DNA of 14,756 bases from NCBI GenBank assembly GCA_046717125.1, contig JBKJVQ010000197.1:1-14756 (forward strand). Reading direction: 5' to 3'. Position numbers and translations under genes: made by a program. The notes under the pieces were generated by a model. That model was not told where the DNA came from, did no database searches, and was given only the letters and a program-made list of their open reading frames with translations. Of this stretch, positions 1-10,480 are shown one piece after another. Numbering within the stretch: the stretch's first letter is position 1; each line of letters opens with the position of its first letter. Source of the DNA: JBKJVQ01 sp046717125. Lineage in GTDB: Bacteria > Pseudomonadota > Alphaproteobacteria > Rhizobiales > Methyloligellaceae.

Positions 1-49
1 GCGAACGCGCCGGGCCGGGATCCATGGGACCTCGAGTGCAGTCGTGGCT

Positions 50-90
50 CTGGGCCCCGGATAGCGCCTGCGGCGCTTCCGGGGTGGTGC
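50..90. repeat. Palindromic intergenic repeat (hairpin), part of a repeat running off the left edge
   Basis: Bases 55-61 (CCCCGGA) pair with 78-84 (TCCGGGG), and 63-68 (AGCGCC) pair with 72-77 (GGCGCT) around a 3-base loop. This gives a 13-base-pair stem interrupted only by one bulged T at 62. The flanking sequence from base 1 (with a GGATCC-like segment) resembles the dispersed GC-rich palindromic repeats common between rhizobial genes, so the element probably begins at or before the window edge. It lies just beyond the 3' end of the minus-strand M15 peptidase gene, where it could also act as a transcript-end hairpin. The hairpin is seen directly. Repeat-family membership is from memory and unverified. 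Confidence 0.55.
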
Positions 91-124
91 CGAAACGTTG
101 TTCCAAGATTCGAGACGACCGACA

Positions 125-904
125 TCACTTCCCCAGCAGCTCCGGTCGAAACTCAAAATGCATCGTGTCGTAGTGGTACCACTTGCCGCCCCAGATGAAG
201 CCGTGGCGCTCGAAGGTCTCGACGATCTCCCACGGGATCTTGTTCTTGTACGGATATTTCCCTTGCCCGTCCGGCTTGGTCCAGCGCCAGTAATGCGCGC
301 GGGCTACATTGATGTCGATCGCGGCGCCATAGGCATGCACGCTCTTGCGGTGTGTGCCGGCGATGCTGCGGCAGTTATAGGTGCCGGCTGAGGGCACGAG
401 ATAGGCGATCATCTCTTTCGGCAGTTTCTCGAGATCGGCGGAGACGGCGCGCAGGCGATCGGCCACGCCGTTCACATTTGTCACCTCGACGCGGCCGCCG
501 CCATGCTTTGGCAGCCAGTGGACCGGGACCATGCGCTTCGCGACCTCGCCCTTGTCGCAGTCGCCATACATTTTCACGAAGAACGGCTCGTAGCGAATGC
601 GGCCCGGGTCGATCTCGAAACCCGGCGGCGTTCCTGCCCGGCCGGGCGAGTATGGGAAGGCGAACTGGTCCTCGATATCCGGCGCATCGAGCAGCTCTTC
701 GAACTGCTTCTTTCCCTTGCCGTCGTCGAAGGCCATGCGCGTGCCGTCCTTCCAGATGATCTCGTTGCCCTCCAAGCCCGAAAGATGATCCGGATACGCG
801 GCAACGAGGCGCTGCATCACTGCCGTCTTCTGGTCGTCCCCGGCCGCAGGGGCGGCGACAAGAATTCCGGACAGCGCCAGTACCAGTAACCGAACCATGT
901 TCAT
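125..904 (-). CDS. Exported M15-family metallopeptidase (VanY/D-Ala-D-Ala carboxypeptidase-like)
   Basis: The predicted 259-residue protein begins with a signal peptide (MNMVRLLVLALSGILVAAPA, cut near residue 20-22). It ends in an M15 (VanY/endolysin-type) zinc peptidase domain. Visible zinc-site motifs are H190-A-Y-G-A-A-I-D197 (HxxxxxxD) and the terminal WYHYDTMHFEFRP block with H249. The glutamate-containing segment IPWEIVETFERHGF lies between them. The family cleaves peptide bonds in peptidoglycan stems, so a periplasmic cell-wall role is expected; the exact bond (DD- or LD-) cannot be told. A GTG at 931 is an in-frame alternative start, but ATG 904 puts the signal peptide at the N-terminus and has GGGA upstream. 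The gene stands alone and is divergent from the FkbM gene across a repeat-filled gap. About 170 residues before the catalytic core match no domain I recognise. Confidence 0.85.
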   Translation of the reverse strand: MNMVRLLVLALSGILVAAPAAGDDQKTAVMQRLVAAYPDHLSGLEGNEIIWKDGTRMAFDDGKGKKQFEELLDAPDIEDQFAFPYSPGRAGTPPGFEIDPGRIRYEPFFVKMYGDCDKGEVAKRMVPVHWLPKHGGGRVEVTNVNGVADRLRAVSADLEKLPKEMIAYLVPSAGTYNCRSIAGTHRKSVHAYGAAIDINVARAHYWRWTKPDGQGKYPYKNKIPWEIVETFERHGFIWGGKWYHYDTMHFEFRPELLGK

Positions 905-983
905 CGCCGTTCCCGGTTGTCCGGCTCTCACGTCGGCTGCATAAGTCGCTCGTTCCGCGATGTTAAGCGGATGATGGCATCCC

Positions 984-1089
984 GAGCATGATGCCGAAAA
1001 GTGTGAAGCGGTTCTCGGATGACATCATGCTCGAATCCTTGAAATCGATCACGTTGTGACTTCAGGATTGGCCCGAAGTCACCGTGATC
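984..1089. repeat. Two-palindrome intergenic mosaic repeat (RIME-like)
   Basis: Palindrome 1 has perfect 10-base arms, GAGCATGATG (984-993) and CATCATGCTC (1023-1032). Palindrome 2 runs from GATCACG (1047-1053) to CGTGATC (1083-1089), with a second pairing block TGACTTC / GAAGTCA inside it. The body between the palindrome 1 arms is recognisably the same, in opposite orientation, as the right half of the repeat at 10431-10480. The paired-palindrome layout recalls the Rhizobium-specific intergenic mosaic elements. Family assignment is by memory; the stems and the second copy are seen directly. It fills most of the 200-base gap between the divergent M15 and FkbM genes. Confidence 0.7.
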
Positions 1090-1104
1090 TAGGAGCGGCC
1101 GCCA

Positions 1105-1875
1105 ATGCCGGGACTGAGGGCGACGGCCAAGGCGCTTCTGCCGGCACGCGCGGTGCATGCCTGGCGGGTGTTGCTGCACACGAAACTGCGCATGTTCGAA
1201 CCCGAGTATCGGCTCGCCGAGCAATTTCTCTCGCGCGACAGGGTAGCGGTCGATGTCGGGGCCAATGTCGGGCTTTACGCCGACCTTTTCTCAAGTCGGG
1301 CAAGGTCGGTCGTGGCGTTCGAGCCGAACCCCGGCTGCGCGGCCCATCTGCGGAAGCTGCGACTACCGCGCTGCGACATCATCGAGGCGGCCGTGTCGGA
1401 CACGCCGGGCCGCCTGACGCTGCGCGTGCCGCTTGTCGACGGCGGCGAGGCGGCGGCGCTCGGCTCGGTCCATCGCGCCAAAAGCTTCGGCGGCGCTGAA
1501 TCGGTTGAGCATGAGGTCGAGGTGACGACGCTCGATGCTGCGCTTGAGGGCAGGGGACCTGTTGGGTTCATCAAGATCGATGTCGAGGGGCACGAACTGG
1601 CGGTGGTCCGTGGCACGGAACGGATCATCGCGCGCGACCGGCCGGTGCTGCTTATAGAGACGGAAGCGCGGCATGGCGCGGACATCGCGGCGATGTTCGA
1701 TTTCTTCGCGGCGCGCAACTATCGCGCCATGGCGGCGGCGGACGGCGCGACGCTGACGCCGATTACGGCGGGCGGGCTTCTTGGGTTGCAGACTCCGGAA
1801 CGCCTCGAACGCAAGCTGTCGGACCCGCGCTGGGCGGGCTACGTCAACAATCTGTTCTTCCTGCCCGATGCGTGA
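1105..1875 (+). CDS. FkbM-family S-adenosylmethionine-dependent methyltransferase
   Basis: The 256-residue protein has a class I methyltransferase fold. The SAM-binding motif I is VDVGANVGLYADLF (D50 to about residue 62), the acidic end of strand 2 is VVAFEPNP (E73), and the FkbM-type signature FIKIDVEGHE lies at 155-164 with LLIET near 182-186. FkbM proteins O-methylate small molecules or sugars of polysaccharides and lipids; the acceptor here is unknown. No signal peptide is seen, so it is probably cytoplasmic. ATG 1105 is supported by AGGAG at 1091-1095, about 9 bases upstream. The 3' end converges on the RND pump gene with only 4 bases between stop codons. No glycan biosynthesis operon is adjacent, so a surface-polysaccharide role is only a possibility. 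Confidence 0.87.
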   Translation: MPGLRATAKALLPARAVHAWRVLLHTKLRMFEPEYRLAEQFLSRDRVAVDVGANVGLYADLFSSRARSVVAFEPNPGCAAHLRKLRLPRCDIIEAAVSDTPGRLTLRVPLVDGGEAAALGSVHRAKSFGGAESVEHEVEVTTLDAALEGRGPVGFIKIDVEGHELAVVRGTERIIARDRPVLLIETEARHGADIAAMFDFFAARNYRAMAAADGATLTPITAGGLLGLQTPERLERKLSDPRWAGYVNNLFFLPDA

Positions 1876-1879
1876 ACCG

Positions 1880-5056
<3,177 letters not shown>

Positions 5057-5117
5057 GGTCGGTTCAGCCGCGCGGCACGGAAGCGCTCCGCTCGGGCGCC
5101 GGCTTGAGCTCGACTTT

Positions 5118-6235
5118 TCACTCCTCGATGGCGACCTTCTGGCCGGGGCGGGCGCGCTGAACGCCGTTGATGACCACGGTATCTTCCGGTCCGATGCCGG
5201 ACCGGATCACCCGAAGGCCCTCGTGAATCGGTCCGAGCTGCACCGGCTTGCCCGTGACGTTGCCCTCCTTATCGACCGCCATGAGGAGCTTACGCGCCTA
5301 TCGTCGGGGACAAGCAGAGCGTCATACTCGTTCGATCCGATCAGCCTGAGGCGTCCGAACGTACCGGGCGTCAGAAAGCCGTCCTTGTTGTCGAAAACGG
5401 CGCGGCCGCGGATCGTGCCGGAATTCGGATCGAGCCGGTTGTCGACGAAATTCATGACGCCCTTGTGATCCCAACTGTCCTCGTCCATCAGCCGGACCTG
5501 CACCGGATTGGCTGTGGTGCGTGAGGACGGGCGGTTGCCGTCCTCTGCGAGCCGGGCATAGCGCAGATAGTCAGCTTCCGACGCATCGAACACGAAATAG
5601 ATCGGATCGACGGACACGATCGTGGTCAGCAGCGTGCCGCCGGCGCCGCCCGAAACATAGTTGCCGACGTCCACGCGCCGGTTCGAGATGCGCCCCTTGA
5701 GCGGCGCTCTGACCTCCGTGAATTCGAGGTCGAGTTGCGAGCCCTTGAGCCGCGCCTCAGCCGCCTGCACCGCGGCCTCAGCTTCACCTTGCGCGCGCTT
5801 GCGATCCTGAAATGACTGGACCGACACGGTGCCGCGCGCGACCAGCGGTTCGGCGCGCTCGAGATCCGCCTTGGTGAATTCGAGCGTGCTTCTCGAGCGT
5901 GCGAGTTCGGCCTCGGCCTGTTCGACCGTGCGCTGGAACGGGCGTCTGTCGATGGTGAAAAGGAGGTCGCCGGGCTTGACATCCTGACCGTCCGTGAAAT
6001 GCACTTCCGTGAGATTGCCGCTCACTCGGGCGCGCACCTCGACAAAGTTCGACGCCTCGAACCGGCCGGTGAACTCGTCCCAGTCCGAGACCCGTTTCTG
6101 CATCGGCTTGGCGACCGTAACGGGCTGAGGCGGAGGCGCGGCCTGTGGAGCCGGCTGATTGCCGTCGCCGCAACCCGCGGGCAGTCCGGCTATAGCCAGA
6201 ATGCTGACAATCGCAAATGCCCTGAAACGCCTCAT
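5118..6235 (-). pseudogene. RND efflux periplasmic adaptor (membrane fusion protein), frameshifted near its C-terminus
   Basis: ATG 6235 has AAGG seven bases upstream. The protein opens with an export signal ending LPAGCGD (possible lipoprotein, Cys22, though Pro at -3 is atypical). The MexA/AcrA-like lipoyl, alpha-hairpin and beta-barrel regions follow in order: FTGRFEA and VEVRARVSG (about 55-72), the coiled-coil hairpin (about 100-165), VRAPLKGRISNRRVDVGNYV (about 178-197), and beta-barrel to DALLVPDD (residue 312, base 5300). There the frame breaks: it continues 30 unrelated residues to a stop at 5207. In another frame, bases 5297-5118 encode ARKLLMAVDKEGNV through GQKVAIEE-stop, the expected membrane-proximal end. 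Against the usual family wording (PDDAI..DQ.RK) about 16 bases seem missing; strictly, only a net loss of 3n+1 is shown. The product is probably defective, leaving the pump without its cognate adaptor unless this is a sequence error. Confidence 0.85.
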
Positions 6236-6325
6236 TCCACCACCTTAGACTCAAGCCGGGCACATTACCGGCTCGTAAGGCTCGGCGAAAGCAGCCGTAC
6301 TCGCCGCACGCAATTGTGCGCGGTC

Positions 6326-6355
6326 TTGCGATCCGAGGGGCTTTGCCCTTAATTG
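6326..6355 (+). promoter_or_regulatory. Possible sigma70-type promoter for the caspase-like gene
   Basis: TTGCGA (6326-6331) and TAATTG (6350-6355) are separated by 18 bases and would start transcription about 27 bases before ATG 6389. The spacing is acceptable but both boxes are imperfect, and alphaproteobacterial promoters are hard to read by eye. The 153-base gap between the divergent adaptor and caspase genes must hold promoters for both sides; no operator-like repeat was found in it. Confidence 0.2.
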
Positions 6356-6388
6356 ACGAGGCATTTTGGACCCAGCCGAGCCCTTGCG

Positions 6389-7675
6389 ATGCGTCAATCA
6401 GGACTGTCGGCCGGACTGCTGTATCTCGGCGCGCTTGTCTTCATGCTGTGCGCAGCGCAAGCCGCTGCGGAGACACGCATCGCGCTCGTCATCGGCAATG
6501 GCCAGTACGCGCATTCGCCCAAACTCAACAATCCGGTGAACGACGCCGAGCTGATGGCGAAGACGCTTGAGTCAGTCGGCTTCACCGTCACCAAACTGAT
6601 CGATGGGAGGCAGGCCGACATGAAGCGCGCCATGCTGGAATTCGGGCGCGCGCTGCGGGGCTCCGATTCCGTCGGGCTGTTCTACTATGCAGGCCATGGC
6701 GTCGACGTCAGGGGCGAGAATTTTCTCATTCCGGTCGACGCCAATATCGCCGACGAAGGCGAAGTCGCGATCCAGGCCGTCAACATCAACGAGCTGATGG
6801 CGACGATGGAGCGCGCGCAGAGTCGCATCAACATCGTGATCCTCGATGCGTGCCGCGATAATCCGTATGCCGCATCCTCCCGCTCGGGATCGCGGGGCCT
6901 AGCACGGGTCGATGCGCCCGCGGGAAGCTACATCGCGTTCGCGACGGCGCCGAAATCGGTCGCCCAGGACGGCGTTGGCTCCAACAGCCCCTATTCGGGT
7001 GCGCTCGCCCGCGCCATCGCGACGCCCGGCCTCACGATCGAACAGGTGTTCAAGAAGACGAGACTCGAGGTCCAAAGCGCGGTCCGGGATCAGACGCCCT
7101 GGGAGTCCAGCTCAATTACGGGCGAATTCTTCTTCACGCCGCTTGTGCCCGGCGGCGACACGCCCGATCGCGCACCGCCGCCGCCCGTGCCGCCACCCGC
7201 CAATATCGACGACCGGACCGTCGAACTTGCCTTCTGGAATTCCGTCAAGGACAGCGACAATGTCGAGGCGTTCCGGTCCTATCTGGCGGAATACCCCAAG
7301 GGCAGCTTCGCCCGGCTCGCGGCGCTGAGAATCGACGAACTGTCGAAACCGCCTGCGCCTCCTCAGGCACCTCCTCCTGCTCCGCCGGTCGAGCGTGACG
7401 ACGATCCCGTCTTGCGAGGCGGCGGCGATGTTATTGCCCATAGCTCATCTTCGGTTATCGGGCCGGGCGAGCTCTCCAATCTCGGCTGCGACCAGCTCTG
7501 GGTCGCGCGCAACGAGATCTACAAGCGGAACGGCTACTGCTTTCAGACGGCGCGCGGCCGGAACTATTTCGGCAACGCCGGATGCCGAACCTCCAGCCAG
7601 AACATATTGTCGCGGCTGGAGCGGGATAACGTCGCGCGGATCAAGTCGTGGGAATCGCAGCGCGGATGCCGATGA
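6389..7675 (+). CDS. Secreted caspase-like (peptidase C14) protein with C-terminal YARHG domain
   Basis: The 428-residue product has, in order: a signal peptide (residues 1-27, ending AQAAA); a C14 caspase/metacaspase-like domain (about 29-250) starting RIALVIGNGQY with the catalytic pair H103 (YYAGHGVD) and C155 (ILDACRDNPY); a proline-rich linker (about 258-273); a short helical segment (FWNSVKDSDNVEAFRSYLAEYP, 282 onward) that recurs in caspase-like proteins; a second proline-rich linker; and a YARHG-type domain (about 361-427). The domain's core reads ARNEIYKRNGYCF and it carries four cysteines (367, 384, 399, 427), which could form two disulfides in the periplasm. Caspase-like enzymes cleave after Arg, Lys or Asp; substrate and role here are unknown. 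A TTG at 6353 would add 12 residues, but ATG 6389 gives a clean signal peptide. The glycan-ligase gene follows 58 bases downstream on the same strand. Confidence 0.88.
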   Translation: MRQSGLSAGLLYLGALVFMLCAAQAAAETRIALVIGNGQYAHSPKLNNPVNDAELMAKTLESVGFTVTKLIDGRQADMKRAMLEFGRALRGSDSVGLFYYAGHGVDVRGENFLIPVDANIADEGEVAIQAVNINELMATMERAQSRINIVILDACRDNPYAASSRSGSRGLARVDAPAGSYIAFATAPKSVAQDGVGSNSPYSGALARAIATPGLTIEQVFKKTRLEVQSAVRDQTPWESSSITGEFFFTPLVPGGDTPDRAPPPPVPPPANIDDRTVELAFWNSVKDSDNVEAFRSYLAEYPKGSFARLAALRIDELSKPPAPPQAPPPAPPVERDDDPVLRGGGDVIAHSSSSVIGPGELSNLGCDQLWVARNEIYKRNGYCFQTARGRNYFGNAGCRTSSQNILSRLERDNVARIKSWESQRGCR

Positions 7676-7733
7676 GGGTGATTGTACCGATCAGGAGGGC
7701 TGCGCGGGCCTTTTCGCGGACGGCTGAGTCGAT

Positions 7734-9068
7734 ATGACCGCAGCCGCTTCTCCTGTTCCGCTGGACGGCGCGCGGCAAGGCTTTGCCGACCGCCTCATGC
7801 CGCCCCTGTTCGGCATGCTCAGTCTCGCGATCCCGAACTTTCCGCGCGTCGTTCCATTCGTGCTCATCCTGTTGGGCTGCGTCGCGCTTGCCCGCGCGAT
7901 CGTGACTGCGCCACGCAAGGCGCTCTCGGCGGGAAAATCCTGGATCGGGTTCTGGCTCGCTCTCCTGTTTGTCTATCTCGCGGCGAATGCCCAATGGAGC
8001 CTCGATCAGGACGAAGCGACGAAGAAGTTGCTGGAGATGCTTCCGGTCGTCGTGGCGACGATCCTGTTGATATTGGGCATCCGGTCCGTCGGGGCGGAGA
8101 CCGCGCGCAGGTCGGCATTCTGGTTCGGCGCGGCGCTCGTGGCGGGAAGCGCGGTCCTGCTGTTCGAGTTGGCGACGGGACAGTACCTCGCCAGGCTTCT
8201 TTACACGGTGTTCCCGCCAGACGCGGACAAGGTCGCAAAGCATTTCACGGTGGTCGGCGGCAAGATCGTCGACATCCCGAGTCACAAGCTCAATCGCGCC
8301 GTAACCGACATGGTGTTCGTGCTCTGGCCCGGGGCGCTGCTCGTGCTGGGCGCTGCGCTTTCGGTACGGAACACGCTCATTGGCTGGGCCATCCTGTTCC
8401 TGATCGTCATGGCCTGCGTAGTGCTGTCCGATGCGGGATCCGCAACCGTGGCACTGGGCCTTTCCGCGCTCGTGTTTCTGATTGCGCGGCTCTGGTTCCG
8501 GACCGCTCAGTACATGGTCGCGGCAGGGCTCGTCGTGGCGCTGGTGCTGTCGGTGCCGCTCGGCCGAATACCCCACGAACTTGGCTGGACGAAGGTGGAA
8601 TGGCTGCCAGCGTCCAGTGTGCGTGCCCGGTTTTTCATCTGGGCGTATACAAGCACCAAATCGATGGAAAAGCCGATTGCAGGCATCGGCATGTTGGGTA
8701 CGCCCAAGCTGCCGCAAATGGGCAATGAGTATCGCGAGCCCACGCGCGCCGAACGATTTCGGCTGAGACCGAGCGTGCACGCGCACAACATCTTTTTGCA
8801 GATATGGCTGGAGCTCGGCGCGATCGGCGCGGGCCTGTTCCTCGCCCTTGGCATCGCTATCCTGTCGGCGATAGGCCGCATCTACGAACAGGCCCGGCCG
8901 TTTGCGCTAGCGGCCTTTGCAGCAGGCTGCGGCGTTGGATTTTCCGGCTTCGGCCTATGGCAAACTTGGCAACTCGCGGGCGTCTTGATGATGGCCGTGG
9001 TGATCGCGCTCGGCTTGAGGCTGCTCGAAACACGCCGAGCCGTTCCGCAATCGGTCGGAGTTCCCTGA
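7734..9068 (+). CDS. O-antigen ligase/Wzy-family polytopic membrane protein
   Basis: The 444-residue protein has about 10-12 hydrophobic segments. A large hydrophilic loop (about 278-345) is followed by the O-antigen ligase signature VHAHN (348-352: H349, H351, N352) inside RPSVHAHNIFLQIWLELG. R297 in SVRARFFIW fits the conserved arginine preceding the loop. Wzy_C-family proteins are inverting glycosyltransferases that join or polymerise undecaprenyl-linked glycans on the periplasmic face, as WaaL does onto lipid A core. Ligase and polymerase cannot be separated by sequence alone. ATG 7734 follows a weak ribosome site (GAG only). It probably shares a transcript with the caspase-like gene. No other O-antigen or LPS genes are adjacent, so its substrate must be made elsewhere. 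Confidence 0.85.
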   Translation: MTAAASPVPLDGARQGFADRLMPPLFGMLSLAIPNFPRVVPFVLILLGCVALARAIVTAPRKALSAGKSWIGFWLALLFVYLAANAQWSLDQDEATKKLLEMLPVVVATILLILGIRSVGAETARRSAFWFGAALVAGSAVLLFELATGQYLARLLYTVFPPDADKVAKHFTVVGGKIVDIPSHKLNRAVTDMVFVLWPGALLVLGAALSVRNTLIGWAILFLIVMACVVLSDAGSATVALGLSALVFLIARLWFRTAQYMVAAGLVVALVLSVPLGRIPHELGWTKVEWLPASSVRARFFIWAYTSTKSMEKPIAGIGMLGTPKLPQMGNEYREPTRAERFRLRPSVHAHNIFLQIWLELGAIGAGLFLALGIAILSAIGRIYEQARPFALAAFAAGCGVGFSGFGLWQTWQLAGVLMMAVVIALGLRLLETRRAVPQSVGVP

Positions 9069-9086
9069 GCGGCGGCCTTTCGCCGC
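9069..9086 (+). terminator. GC hairpin directly after the O-antigen-ligase stop codon
   Basis: GCGGCG (9069-9074) pairs with CGCCGC (9081-9086) around a 6-base loop, beginning at the base after the TGA. There is no following T tract, so it is not a canonical intrinsic terminator. It may instead protect the 3' end of the message. A stem this short can arise by chance in GC-rich DNA. Confidence 0.3.
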
Positions 9087-9149
9087 AGGAATACCCCTGT
9101 TACAGTTCCCTCAAGTCGGGCGGATGTGGCAACCGTCTTGGTCGGAGCC

Positions 9150-9178
9150 GACGGCGCGGGATGACGATCCGCGCCGTC
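9150..9178 (+). promoter_or_regulatory. Perfect 10-base-pair hairpin 16 bases before the Ppx/GppA start
   Basis: GACGGCGCGG (9150-9159) and CCGCGCCGTC (9169-9178) pair perfectly around a 9-base loop. It lies in the 126-base gap between the ligase and Ppx/GppA genes, just upstream of GGGGA (9181-9185) and the GTG start at 9195. It could terminate readthrough from the ligase, or affect translation of the downstream gene. No T tract follows. The structure is directly visible; its function is inference. Confidence 0.4.
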
Positions 9179-9194
9179 CTGGGGACGAAACATC

Positions 9195-10382
9195 GTGGCC
9201 GAGCCGCCTGGCGATCTCCGTTCGCCCGCTCAAGACAACGGCGTCAATGGCGTTCCGTCGGCCATGGGCCATTCCGGAGGCGGCGGCTCTACGCTGCTCG
9301 GCGCTCCTGGAGCAGGCTCACCTATCCCTGCGCATCCAAGCATCCAGAGACATCGCGATCCGTCTCAGACTTATGCGGCGATCGATCTCGGCACCAACAA
9401 TTGCCGGCTGCTCGTCGCACGCCCGTCGCGGCGCGGGTTCATGGTCATCGACGCGTTCTCGCGCATCATCAGGTTGGGTGAGGGCGTCTCGTCATCGGGT
9501 GTCCTGTCCGAAGTCGCGATGAGGCGCACGATCGACGCGCTCATGGTCTGCGCCGACAAAATGCGGCGGCGCGGCGTCAAGCGTTCGCGGCTGATCGCGA
9601 CGGAAGCTTGCCGCATCGCGAAGAACGGCGTCGAGTTCGTGGATAGGGTTCGGCTGGAGACGGGGCTTGCGCTCGAGATCGTCAACCCGGAAACGGAGGC
9701 GCGGCTGGCTGTTTCCGGGTGCGCGTCTCTGCTCGATCGCAGCGCCGACTGGGCGATCGTATTCGATATCGGCGGCGGGAGTTCGGAGCTCATTCTACTC
9801 GATCTCCGGCGCAAAGGCCGCAATGGCGGCAGCAGACCCGACGCCGCCTCCTGCATCGCGGCCTGGACCTCGCTGCCGTTCGGCGTCGTCACTCTTTCGG
9901 AAAAATATGGCGGGCGCGACGTGGACGAGTCCGTGTACGCACGCATGGTCGACGAGGTGAGCGTTCATGTCGCGACGTTCGAACGGAGCAGCAAGATCAA
10001 GGATCGGATAGGAACGGGCCGAACGCAGCTTCTCGGCACGTCAGGTACCGTCACCACCATCGCGGGCATTCATCTCGGCCTGAATGTATACGATCGCGCG
10101 CGCGTGGACGGTCTGTGGGTGCGGACGGCGGATGCCTGTGCGGTTTCGCGGCGACTTCTGGCCATGTCCTATGCCGAGCGCGCGAGCCAGGCCTGTATCG
10201 GGCCGGACCGCGCGGATCTGGTGCTCTCCGGCTGCGCGATTCTCGAGGCGCTGCTGCGGCACTGGTCGTCGGATCGTCTGAGGGTCGCCGATCGCGGCCT
10301 GCGCGAGGGGATCCTGACGGCGCTGATGGCGGAGGACGGCCACGAGCGCCGGGGCAGCGTCGTGCGCCGGTCCAGGCGCTAG
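9195..10382 (+). CDS. Ppx/GppA-family exopolyphosphatase / pppGpp phosphatase
   Basis: The 395-residue protein belongs to the sugar kinase/Hsp70/actin-fold phosphatase family. It has the first phosphate-binding loop AAIDLGTNNCRLLV (61-74), the catalytic-glutamate region NPETEARLAVSG (E168), the second loop VFDIGGGSSELILL (189-202) and GTSGTVTTIAG (281-291). The family hydrolyses terminal phosphate from polyphosphate and/or converts pppGpp to ppGpp, linking phosphate stores to the stringent response; which reaction dominates here is not readable. The low-complexity first ~58 residues precede the fold, as in other rhizobial homologues, and are probably disordered. The GTG start is chosen because GGGGA lies 9 bases upstream; ATG 9264 is a shorter alternative. 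It lies in the same orientation as rlmE, a frequent partner in alphaproteobacteria, but an MFS gene on the other strand separates them. The stop codon touches a repeat. Confidence 0.88.
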   Translation: MAEPPGDLRSPAQDNGVNGVPSAMGHSGGGGSTLLGAPGAGSPIPAHPSIQRHRDPSQTYAAIDLGTNNCRLLVARPSRRGFMVIDAFSRIIRLGEGVSSSGVLSEVAMRRTIDALMVCADKMRRRGVKRSRLIATEACRIAKNGVEFVDRVRLETGLALEIVNPETEARLAVSGCASLLDRSADWAIVFDIGGGSSELILLDLRRKGRNGGSRPDAASCIAAWTSLPFGVVTLSEKYGGRDVDESVYARMVDEVSVHVATFERSSKIKDRIGTGRTQLLGTSGTVTTIAGIHLGLNVYDRARVDGLWVRTADACAVSRRLLAMSYAERASQACIGPDRADLVLSGCAILEALLRHWSSDRLRVADRGLREGILTALMAEDGHERRGSVVRRSRR

Positions 10383-10480
10383 AGCGCGATTAAGCTTATC
10401 TGAAGCGGATCGCGCTCTACGCTTTTGTTTCTGCATCATCTTTTCCGAAAACCGGTCGTCCACTTTTCTGGATGATGCTC
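10381..10480. repeat. Two-palindrome intergenic mosaic repeat between convergent genes
   Basis: The left palindrome has perfect 10-base arms, AGAGCGCGAT (10381-10390) and ATCGCGCTCT (10409-10418). The right palindrome has GCATCATC (10433-10440) and GATGATGC (10471-10478), enclosing TTTTCCGAAAACCGG and CCACTTTTC. The right half is a diverged, inverted copy of the first palindrome at 984-1032. The element overlaps the Ppx/GppA stop and reaches the MFS stop codon, filling the whole gap between these convergent genes, so it may serve as a two-way transcript end. This sequence type is very familiar from rhizobial intergenic regions (RIME-like), by recall only. Confidence 0.75.

Noticed and set aside
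503..889. Plus-strand open frame opposite the M15 peptidase
   Set aside because: No motif and no ribosome site; the minus-strand frame has a signal peptide and the zinc motifs.
984..1089. Possible CRISPR or operator array
   Set aside because: There are only two different palindromes and no regular repeat-spacer pattern; it matches a dispersed mosaic repeat.
5207..5299. The 30-residue C-terminal tail of the adaptor after residue 312 as a genuine variant end
   Set aside because: The tail is Ser/Arg-rich and unlike the family, while the expected C-terminus is fully present in another frame of the same DNA.
6353..6388. TTG start adding 12 residues to the caspase-like protein
   Set aside because: It would put a charged extension before the signal peptide and overlaps the possible -10 box; ATG 6389 is better.
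7641..8786. A 381-codon minus-strand open frame opposite the O-antigen-ligase gene
   Set aside because: Charged, His/Arg/Gln-rich translation without a domain; it is antisense to a gene with clear motifs.
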